From assembly GCA_049116315.1 (NCBI GenBank), contig JAGDZD010000004.1, positions 372,001 through 436,000 of the forward strand: DNA of 64,000 nt, read 5' to 3'. This stretch comes from Thalassobius sp049116315 (GTDB lineage: Bacteria > Pseudomonadota > Alphaproteobacteria > Rhodobacterales > Rhodobacteraceae). Below, in pieces: positions 52,811 through 60,396 of this stretch. The stretch's first letter is position 1; each line of letters starts with the position of its first letter. A model generated the notes under the pieces. It had not been told where the DNA came from. It saw only the letters and a program-made list of their open reading frames with translations, and ran no database searches. Position numbers and translations under genes: made by a program.

Positions 52811-53647
52811 TTGCTTCGTATTCCCGTTTTGAGCCCTTCATTCATGACTATGCTCGCGTTGATTAGCGCCATGGCGTTCAGCCAGGCAGAGGCAAAGACC
52901 TATAGTTTTGGCATTGTTCCGCAGTTTGAAGCCAGAAAACTGGCCCAGATTTGGGCCCCAATCATTCAGGAAATAGAAACACGGACCGGACATAAATTTG
53001 AAATTGTGGGATCGCCAAAAATTCCTGATTTTGAACAAGCCTTTGGCGAAGGCCTTTATGATTTTGCCTATATGAATCCCTATCACGCCACCCTCGCGGC
53101 AAAAGCTCAGGGGTATAGGCCGCTTGTACGGGATGGGGCGCGGCAATTGTTTGGGGTTCTCGTGGTGCACAAAGACAGCCCCTATGCGTCGCCAAAGGAT
53201 TTGGCCGACCAAACCATTGCCTTTCCGGCCCCCAATGCCTTGGGCGCCTCCCTTATGATCCGCGCGGATTTAACCAACCAACATCACATTGGCTTTCGAT
53301 CAGAGTATGTCGCCACCCATAGTTCTGCCTACCTGAATGTCGTACTTGGACAAGCAGCAGCCGCGGGCGGTGTGATGGGGACATTGCGAGCCCAGCCCGA
53401 AAATATATTTAATGAACTTCGCATCTTGCACCAAACCGAAAAGGTGGCCCCGCATCCAATTGTGGCACACCCGCGCGTTCCCATTCGAATCCAAGAAGAG
53501 GTCAAAAGGGCCTTGTTGGACCTTTGGCAAACAAAGCAAGGACGCCAATTGTTGCTGCAAATCCCGATGCGCGAAGTGATCGAAGCCAACCCAAATGACT
53601 ATAGGCTAATTGAACAACTTGGGCTTGATGTCTTTGTCGAAGACTAA
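52811..53647 (+). CDS. PhnD/phosphonate-type periplasmic binding protein
   Basis: A 278-residue periplasmic binding protein. A signal peptide ends near QAEAKT; then YSFGIVPQFEARKL, AYMNPYHATLAAKAQGY, and the C-terminal part of the PhnD fold. PhnD-like proteins bind phosphonate, phosphite or similar ligands. The start is TTG 52811, supported by AGAAGG 8 bp upstream; ATG 52844 is an alternative and also leaves a signal peptide. No permease or ATPase follows; the next gene, 15 bp on, is a histidine kinase. Confidence 0.88.
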   Translation: MLRIPVLSPSFMTMLALISAMAFSQAEAKTYSFGIVPQFEARKLAQIWAPIIQEIETRTGHKFEIVGSPKIPDFEQAFGEGLYDFAYMNPYHATLAAKAQGYRPLVRDGARQLFGVLVVHKDSPYASPKDLADQTIAFPAPNALGASLMIRADLTNQHHIGFRSEYVATHSSAYLNVVLGQAAAAGGVMGTLRAQPENIFNELRILHQTEKVAPHPIVAHPRVPIRIQEEVKRALLDLWQTKQGRQLLLQIPMREVIEANPNDYRLIEQLGLDVFVED

Positions 53648-53662
53648 CCATGGGGGCTCAGA

Positions 53663-55516
53663 ATGCACATCCGGGGTAACCTCGATCACAAATTGCGGAT
53701 TTTGTACTCATTGCGGGCGCGCTTTGCGGCGATACTCGTTGCCATGGTTCTGTTGGTTTCGATTGCGCTAGTCTTTGTTTGGACGCCAAAACTCTCTCAT
53801 GTGATGGTGCAAACGCAGATCGTGAATTTGGACCAGAAAGTCGAAATTCTGTCCGACGCTCTTATTCCGTTCCTATTGCAAAACCAGTTTGGCGCCGTGT
53901 TTGAAACGCTCGACAGCATGCAATATCGCTATGCGGACTGGGTGGATGTGAAACTGGTCGCCACAAATGGACGTCAAATCTACCCAATTGGCACTGCTGA
54001 CATTTCAGCCGCTGAAAATCAGATTGTCTCAACCAGCCGGATCCAATTTGAAAATCGCTCTCTTGGGCAGCTCATCGTTACCGCAGACATTTCAAAAGAG
54101 CTACAAAGGATCTCAAGCCAAGTTGCCATGTTGGCTGCGATGGTTGCGGGCTTTTTTGTTGCCATTTTTACGACAATGGGTCTGGCGCTGGAACGTTGGG
54201 TCATTGTTCCAACACGGACCCTGTCCAGCGCAGCGGACCACTTGGCCATTGGAAACTATCAAGCCCCCCTCCCCAATATCACGCAAGGAGAGGTGGGGCA
54301 TTTGGCCAAAAGTTTTGAAAAAATGCGTGACAGAATTCAAAAGAATGAACGCGACTTGATTGCATCGCAAATCAAGTTTAAACGCGCAGATCAGGCAAAA
54401 TCTCGCTTTTTGTCGACGATGAGCCACGAGCTGCGGACACCGTTAAACGGGGTGATCCCACCTGCCGGTCTTTTGCTGGAAAGTTCCTTAACGGCCGCGC
54501 AAGAAAACTTGGTTCAGACCATTCAACACTCTGGTCATCGCCTAAAATCGCTTGTCGATGATGTGTTGGATTTTTCAGAGCTCGACAAAAACAAAATGGT
54601 TCTTGAGACGAGAGTTTTCTCTCTGAAGGGGGTCGCAGAGGACGTATTGAACGCTTGTGCTACCGCTGAAAAAGAACCCAAGGTCGCCATAAAATCAAAC
54701 CTTTTGGGCGTCGAGGGTTTTGGCGTCGTCGGGGATCCACTTCGTTTGAAAAAAGTGCTGCTGAACCTAATGGGTAACGCGTTGAAATTCACGGCGTCAG
54801 GGTCTGTGCATCTGGGTATTTCCGTCCAAAACACCGCCGATAATCTGGTCGAAATTCACTTCGAAGTCACAGACACGGGCGTTGGAATCTCGCATCAAAA
54901 ACAACAGGACATATTCGGAAAATTTACCCAAGCAGATGAGGGCAACACCCGAGAACATCAGGGCAGCGGGCTTGGATTGTCCATCAGCCAGTTGCTTGTC
55001 CAAGCGATGGGCGGCACGCTGGAAGTAGAAAGCCGAATTGGGCGTGGCAGCCGCTTTTTCTTTACATTGTCTTTCAAACAGACCGCGATCCCTGCGGAAG
55101 TTCTTCAAGAAGAAGAACGCAACGACGAGCCTGGCACGGCGTTGTTGCCGCATAACATATTGATAGTTGATGATAGTCGCGTGAACCTGAAAGTGGCCAG
55201 CGCGATCTTGTCCTCGCTCAGCCAAATTCCAACCACTGCGAAAAACGGGACCGAAGCCATCAATTTGTTGAAAAAGGGGAACATCGATTTGGTTTTGATG
55301 GATGTGCATATGCCCGGGATCGATGGTCTTGAAACCACACGGCAAATTCGCCGCAACCCAACCAACATGTCAAAAATTCCAATCCTAGGCCTTAGCGCCA
55401 GTGCTTTTGATGATGACATAGCCAAATGTATGAATGCGGGCATGAATGGATTTTTGGCCAAGCCTCTGTCCAAACGCGATCTCATTAAATCGTTGCGTCA
55501 GCATACCAATCCGTAG
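53663..55516 (+). CDS. Membrane hybrid histidine kinase with receiver domain
   Basis: A 617-residue kinase. TM1 ~21-41, a ~110-residue periplasmic sensor, TM2 ~154-175, HAMP ~176-230, dimerisation domain with His255 in SHELRTPLNG, HATPase ~350-475 (NLMGNALKF N box, DTGVGIS and GSGLGLSIS G boxes), and a receiver ~497-612 with Asp503/Asp504, phospho-Asp547 (LMDVHMPG) and Lys600. No output or HPt domain is attached. The gene starts 15 bp after the PhnD-like gene, and the sensor domain probably reads that protein's ligand-bound state, as TorT-TorS or LuxP-LuxQ do. Confidence 0.9.
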   Translation: MHIRGNLDHKLRILYSLRARFAAILVAMVLLVSIALVFVWTPKLSHVMVQTQIVNLDQKVEILSDALIPFLLQNQFGAVFETLDSMQYRYADWVDVKLVATNGRQIYPIGTADISAAENQIVSTSRIQFENRSLGQLIVTADISKELQRISSQVAMLAAMVAGFFVAIFTTMGLALERWVIVPTRTLSSAADHLAIGNYQAPLPNITQGEVGHLAKSFEKMRDRIQKNERDLIASQIKFKRADQAKSRFLSTMSHELRTPLNGVIPPAGLLLESSLTAAQENLVQTIQHSGHRLKSLVDDVLDFSELDKNKMVLETRVFSLKGVAEDVLNACATAEKEPKVAIKSNLLGVEGFGVVGDPLRLKKVLLNLMGNALKFTASGSVHLGISVQNTADNLVEIHFEVTDTGVGISHQKQQDIFGKFTQADEGNTREHQGSGLGLSISQLLVQAMGGTLEVESRIGRGSRFFFTLSFKQTAIPAEVLQEEERNDEPGTALLPHNILIVDDSRVNLKVASAILSSLSQIPTTAKNGTEAINLLKKGNIDLVLMDVHMPGIDGLETTRQIRRNPTNMSKIPILGLSASAFDDDIAKCMNAGMNGFLAKPLSKRDLIKSLRQHTNP

Positions 55517-55832
55517 TTTTTGAAAGCAGCCGAGAGAATAGCGCATTTTCTTGCGCACAGTCGTCTCGCTTCACCGATCGGCATTGTCGTCTCACGTGCC
55601 CCAAAGCCCACCCAATTCTTGATTATGGCATTTTGAAAAGACACCTTCACTTTGAACGCCGCACCGTGAATTGCTGAACACCGAAATCAGAAAGAGCGCC
55701 CGTCGACGCCCTCACCCGGCCTGCGCCCAGCCCCCACTCAAAAGTCTTTGAAATATTTCGGCTACAACAATAAATCGGGCGATCCGTTTATTTGTTGCCA
55801 ATTCATAACTTTATAGACACTCTGAACTGATC
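55517..55832. other. 316-bp gap between the two histidine kinase genes
   Basis: No gene is supported. It is A/T-rich toward the second kinase (TTTATTTGTTGCCAATTCATA region near 55788) and should contain that gene's promoter. No hairpin terminator with T-tract for the upstream kinase was identified. Confidence 0.4.
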
Positions 55833-58310
55833 ATGACCAAAGCCAGCAGCTCCAATACTCCGCAACGCCTTGAACATGCACTCTTGAAATTGATTCAAGG
55901 TCGAGTTTTCTTGAACATGGATCTCGACGAGCAGATGGCGTTTTATTGTAAAACTGTTTCCGCTGAAATTGGCGTGCCGCGGGTCGGGATTTGGCTGTTT
56001 TCCACGGACAAAATGTCATTGGTTTCCAAAGTTGAATGGGACCGCAGAAGCGACAAGCTGTCGTCAGGCACGGTCCTGAGCTATGAAGATGCGGGCACCT
56101 ATATCGACGCGATCAAAACGGATCGGGTCATTGATGTCAGCGACGGTATGACGGATCCGCGTTGCGTTGAACTTGCCCAAGAATACCTGCCCGCAACCGG
56201 TGTGTCCTCATTGATCGATTGCCCGTTGCACACCAGCGACGGCTTGATTGGGGTCTTGTGCGTGGAACATGTTGGCCCACCAACCCAGTGGACCCCAGCC
56301 GAGCGCGATTTTGTCATCGCCGTGGCCAGCATGGTGTCGCTGGCCTATGAATCCCATGCCCGCCGCATCGCTGAAACGCGCCATCAAGATCGTGACCGAC
56401 GTCTGAACACCTTTGTTGAACTGGCGGCTGATCGTCTTTGGGAAATTGGCACCGACTTGAAACTGAACTCGGTCATTCGCAGCCCAGAAGATCGTGACGA
56501 AGACGTCAAACATCTGTTGGGCAAACATCCATGGGACGTTGAACACAGATCCCCCCAAGGGATCACCTGGGATGATTTCCGCGAAATGATGGAAAAAAGA
56601 CAATCTCTGCGGGAGGTAATCCTAGTCTACCATCCGCCGGGAGAGCCGCGGTCATTCCGCGAAATCTCAGGGGAACCGCGCTATGACGAAAGCGGCAAAT
56701 TTGTTGGCTATAGCGGTGTGTCGCGCGATGTGACCCGGCGCATGGAACAAGAAGCCGAGTTGCGCGCCAGTCAACAACGCCATCGCAGCGCCTCGCAGTT
56801 GGCCGGTTTGGGCCATTGGATTTGGGACGAAGCCACCGACAGTTGCTCTTATTGTTCACAGGAACTGGCCGAAATTTTTGGCACCACGGTCGAAGAGTAT
56901 CTCGCGCGATCCTCTTCCACACAGGGTGACTTGCTGTGGTATCATCCCGACGACCGCGAGCGGTATTTCAAAACGACGCAAAAGGCACTGGCCGAACAAC
57001 GCGGCTATGAAATCACGCTGAGAATTGTGCGCGACGACAACGAAGTGCGCTATTTGCAGGAACGCACCGAAGCGCAATTTGACAGTGATGGCAAATTTGT
57101 CTCGACCGCTGGCGTGCTGCTGGACATCACCGAGCAGAAGAAAACCGAAGAGACCCTGATCAAGTCACAGCGCGGCGAAGCGATTGGTCAGCTGACCGGC
57201 GGGGTTGCCCATGATTTCAACAACTTGCTGGCGGTTGTCATGGGAAACCTTGAATTGATGCGCGACGAAGTCGACAATGAAGAGCATCTGGAAATGATCG
57301 ATGCTGCCGTCGAAGCGGCGACGCGAGGCGCGGATCTGACCAAAAACATGTTGGCTTTTGCCAGACAGGCGAGGTTGGAACCCACCGTTGTTGATTTGAA
57401 CCAAGTGGTGCAAACCGCCAAAAGCTGGATTGTGCGCACCCTGCCCGCCACAATCGATGTTCAAACCACATTGTGCCATGATCTTTGGAAGACCGAAGCG
57501 GATCTCAGCTCGGTCGAAAGCGCCTTATTGAACCTGATCCTCAACGCGCGCGACGCGATGAAAGAGGGTGGCAACTTAACGGTTGAGACCCGCAACCTGA
57601 CCGTCTCAGCCCAATCGCATGCCAAAGTTAAAGACACGCTTCCTTTTGGCAATTATGTGGTTTTATCCGTCACCGACAGCGGCCATGGCATCCCCGAAAA
57701 CGCGCTGCGGAGCATTTTTGAGCCATTTTACACAACCAAAGGCCCCGGAGGCGGGTCAGGTTTGGGATTGGCGATGATTTCTGGGTTTATGCAGCAATCG
57801 GGCGGGACGGTGCATGTGGACAGCACCGAAGGACAGGGCACGACCTTTCGCCTGTATTTCAAAGCCGTTGTGGAAGAGGCTAAACCTGAAAGCAACGAGG
57901 CCTTGTTGACCGCACAAACCGCCCCGGCCAGCGGGAAAATTCTCGTGGCCGAAGACGAAAGCGGCGTCCTTAGCATTATGGTGTCGGTCTTGAAACGCGC
58001 CGGATATCAAGTGGTGCCTGCCAGCTCGGGCGACGAAGCCAAAGTCATTTTTGACGCCGATCCCAGTTTTGACCTGTTGGTGACCGACGTTGTGATGCCG
58101 GGTAAATTGCTGGGTCCTGCGCTGGCCAAAGAGTTGCGCCGTCAAAATCCCAAATTGCCGGTCGTGTTCCTGACAGGCTATGCCAGCGAGGCCACAGCCC
58201 ACGGCGACGATGCGCATGAATGTGATGTACGGTTGATGAAACCTATTCGCCGCTCGGAATTACTGGCTCATATCAGTGCCGCGCTAAACCCGGATCATCC
58301 AATCGGTTAG
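55833..58310 (+). CDS. Soluble GAF-PAS-PAS hybrid histidine kinase
   Basis: An 825-residue protein without membrane segments. GAF ~15-175, PAS ~190-305 (ends GYSGVSRDVTRRM), a second PAS/PAC ~320-435 (DITEQKK), HisKA of the HWE-unlike NtrB class with His460 in GGVAHDFNNLL, HATPase ~545-675 (NLILNARDAM, DSGHGIPE, GSGLGLAM), and a receiver ~701-815 with Asp708 region, phospho-Asp752 (TDVVMPG) and Lys803. It is likely a cytosolic sensor of redox, light or small molecules. A receiver at the end suggests feedback or a phosphorelay; no cognate output regulator is adjacent. Confidence 0.88.
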   Translation: MTKASSSNTPQRLEHALLKLIQGRVFLNMDLDEQMAFYCKTVSAEIGVPRVGIWLFSTDKMSLVSKVEWDRRSDKLSSGTVLSYEDAGTYIDAIKTDRVIDVSDGMTDPRCVELAQEYLPATGVSSLIDCPLHTSDGLIGVLCVEHVGPPTQWTPAERDFVIAVASMVSLAYESHARRIAETRHQDRDRRLNTFVELAADRLWEIGTDLKLNSVIRSPEDRDEDVKHLLGKHPWDVEHRSPQGITWDDFREMMEKRQSLREVILVYHPPGEPRSFREISGEPRYDESGKFVGYSGVSRDVTRRMEQEAELRASQQRHRSASQLAGLGHWIWDEATDSCSYCSQELAEIFGTTVEEYLARSSSTQGDLLWYHPDDRERYFKTTQKALAEQRGYEITLRIVRDDNEVRYLQERTEAQFDSDGKFVSTAGVLLDITEQKKTEETLIKSQRGEAIGQLTGGVAHDFNNLLAVVMGNLELMRDEVDNEEHLEMIDAAVEAATRGADLTKNMLAFARQARLEPTVVDLNQVVQTAKSWIVRTLPATIDVQTTLCHDLWKTEADLSSVESALLNLILNARDAMKEGGNLTVETRNLTVSAQSHAKVKDTLPFGNYVVLSVTDSGHGIPENALRSIFEPFYTTKGPGGGSGLGLAMISGFMQQSGGTVHVDSTEGQGTTFRLYFKAVVEEAKPESNEALLTAQTAPASGKILVAEDESGVLSIMVSVLKRAGYQVVPASSGDEAKVIFDADPSFDLLVTDVVMPGKLLGPALAKELRRQNPKLPVVFLTGYASEATAHGDDAHECDVRLMKPIRRSELLAHISAALNPDHPIG

Positions 58311-58317
58311 CAAGAGG

Positions 58318-58339
58318 TCCGGGGCCGCAAAGCCCCGGA
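58318..58339. terminator. Hairpin between convergent kinase and barrel genes
   Basis: TCCGGGGC-CGCAAA-GCCCCGGA: a perfect 8-bp stem, 6-base loop, in the 35-bp gap between two convergent stops. No T-tract on either side, so efficiency is uncertain. Confidence 0.6.
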
Positions 58340-58345
58340 ACAATG

Positions 58346-59566
58346 TCAGAAATGACGCGTGATCTGAAAACTCAGATGACTGTCTTTCTCAAAGGCTTGT
58401 GCCGGATCAGATGGGTCATCTTGCAAAAACACCTGCCCGACCGCCTCAACGGACCAATTGTCCCCCAGACGTCGTTCTGCTTCGATGCGCAGCGACGTTG
58501 GACCAGTGTCGCGATCCACCAGAACACCGGCCAAAATCGAAGTGTCCCCAGTGTCGTTCAGGGCCAACCGCCCAGCCAGAAACAGATCTTGGTCAAAGAT
58601 GGTAGGAAACACACTGGCGTCACGATCATCATAGGCGATCTCTGCAATCAGACCCAGATCAAGGTTCGACCCGCCAAGCTGATAGAGCGTGTATTCAAAC
58701 CCGGCGACCGCTGCACCAAAGGTGGTTCCCTGCCCCTCGCGCACCAAAGCCTCTAACTTCCACAAGAAAGACTCCGTGGTGTATTGCAGATCAATCCCAG
58801 CCTGCGAAATGATCGGATAATGCGGAACCAATGCAGTTCCGGCGCCGTTTAAGGTCAGGTTCGGTTCGCGGCTGGTGCCGTGAAACAGGTGAAACCCGAT
58901 ATCGACATCCCCGATGTAGTGCGAATAGCGCAAAGCCATATCAACATGATCGGCCCCATCGCTGCTTTGATAGGTTGCCCCGTCCGTATCCACCGGCAAG
59001 GCCACCCGCAAACGCCCCGCGGTGCTGGGGAATTTCCGCTCGCGCAGCCCCGGCAACACAAACAAATCAAAACGCCCCACCGAGGTTTCGCGCCCAACCT
59101 GCAACATTAACTGCCCCAAAAAGTCTTCGCCATCAGTGTCCTCGACCGCATCCACCTGGTTGATAACATTGACCAAATGTCGCGATTCCGTCACGCCCCA
59201 AAACACCCGGTTCACCCCAGCCACAATATCCCAATCGCCGTTGGAGTACCGGTAGTAGGCCTCGCGCACATCGCGATGGCTGCGCGCGCTGTCCATTGAA
59301 TCCTCGCGAATGAAGCCGTGGAATGACAATTTGTGATTGCCATCGTCACTTTGCCAATCGATCTCAGGCTCAAAGCTTAACGAGGTTTGGGTGGCATCGG
59401 ATTGACCGGCATAGGCCGGGCGATCCGCAAAGCCACGCACTTCAAGCGAAACAGATCCGCCAAAACTGAGCTCTTGGGCCAAAGCCGGACCACCGGCCCC
59501 TGCCCCGATCAGAACCGCGGCGCCGAAGCGCCACAGCCCGATCGATTTTCGGTTGAAAACCGTCAT
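58346..59566 (-). CDS. Outer-membrane beta-barrel protein
   Basis: A 406-residue protein with a signal peptide ending ALAQE, then alternating amphipathic strands throughout and a C-terminal phenylalanine (SFQITRHF), the usual outer-membrane insertion signal. I do not recognise a named family with certainty; it resembles DUF1302-type barrels. It follows the LolA-like gene by 11 bp and should form the outer-membrane part of the transporter cluster. The barrel may let lipid-like cargo through. Confidence 0.75.
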   Translation of the reverse strand: MTVFNRKSIGLWRFGAAVLIGAGAGGPALAQELSFGGSVSLEVRGFADRPAYAGQSDATQTSLSFEPEIDWQSDDGNHKLSFHGFIREDSMDSARSHRDVREAYYRYSNGDWDIVAGVNRVFWGVTESRHLVNVINQVDAVEDTDGEDFLGQLMLQVGRETSVGRFDLFVLPGLRERKFPSTAGRLRVALPVDTDGATYQSSDGADHVDMALRYSHYIGDVDIGFHLFHGTSREPNLTLNGAGTALVPHYPIISQAGIDLQYTTESFLWKLEALVREGQGTTFGAAVAGFEYTLYQLGGSNLDLGLIAEIAYDDRDASVFPTIFDQDLFLAGRLALNDTGDTSILAGVLVDRDTGPTSLRIEAERRLGDNWSVEAVGQVFLQDDPSDPAQAFEKDSHLSFQITRHF

Positions 59567-59577
59567 GTCTTGCTCTC

Positions 59578-60396
59578 CTAGCCCAGTCGTTCCAAGGCGC
59601 CTTTGACAAAATCACGATCCCGCAGGCCGTTGCCAAATTGGTAAGGTCCAAAATGCAATTCGGTGCTTTTGCCGGTTTGGTGGTTGACCATTTTTTGCAG
59701 CAGCGGACGCCAGTATTTGCCCTTGTAAAGTTTGTACTTTTCAAAGCTCTGCGTTTTGAGCAATGCACCGCGACGGTCATAGTATTCCAGCTTGCGCGGC
59801 TGGTTGTGCTTTTGATCGATCCAGCCAATCTGACGGGTGTAGCCAGAGCTTTGATAGAGCGGGCGACGCTCCACCACATCACAAGTAAAGGCGCCACATT
59901 TTTCCGCCCGCAGCCAAGTGTATTCGTATTTGTTCAACTCTTGGCCAGTGATGTCTTCAAAAGCAAATTCGGACCCCACAAAGGGGCCGGATTTGTTCTT
60001 CGAAGAGATCCGCTTGGTGCGTTTTAGGGCAGGCAGAAATAGCCATTGATTGTCCGGTTTCAGGATCTGCGCATGTGACAGCAACGCCGTGCCGTCGATA
60101 TCCCCCGGTGACGAAAACAGGATCAAGCTTTTGTCGCCAACCTTTTCATCCGGCAGTTCAAGCGTTGTGATCTCAAGCGTGCGTTTGGCGGATTTGCCAC
60201 TGGCGTTGCGCAGGATCATTTCAAGCTGAACCTTGCTATCACCAAAGCCGCGATCCGAGCGATCGGCCTTGGCCGCCACGTTAAAGCCTTTGGTATCAGC
60301 GTCTTGCGCCACCGCCGCAGAGAGCGGTGCCATCACGGCCAGCAAAGCGCTAAGCGCCAGAGCCTCAAGCTTCTTGGATTTGATCTGTAGAGACAT
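59578..60396 (-). CDS. LolA-like outer-membrane lipoprotein-sorting family protein
   Basis: A 272-residue exported protein: signal peptide ending AAVAQD, then GFGDSKVQLEMILRNASGK and LILFSSPGDIDGTALLSH, LFLPALKRTKRISSKNKSGPFVGSEFAFEDI, which match the LolA-like half-barrel of the type found beside MMPL transporters. ATG 60396 is chosen because AAGGAAA lies upstream. It overlaps the MMPL gene by 32 bp. I infer that it shuttles a hydrophobic ligand across the periplasm; the ligand is unknown. Confidence 0.83.
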   Translation of the reverse strand: MSLQIKSKKLEALALSALLAVMAPLSAAVAQDADTKGFNVAAKADRSDRGFGDSKVQLEMILRNASGKSAKRTLEITTLELPDEKVGDKSLILFSSPGDIDGTALLSHAQILKPDNQWLFLPALKRTKRISSKNKSGPFVGSEFAFEDITGQELNKYEYTWLRAEKCGAFTCDVVERRPLYQSSGYTRQIGWIDQKHNQPRKLEYYDRRGALLKTQSFEKYKLYKGKYWRPLLQKMVNHQTGKSTELHFGPYQFGNGLRDRDFVKGALERLG

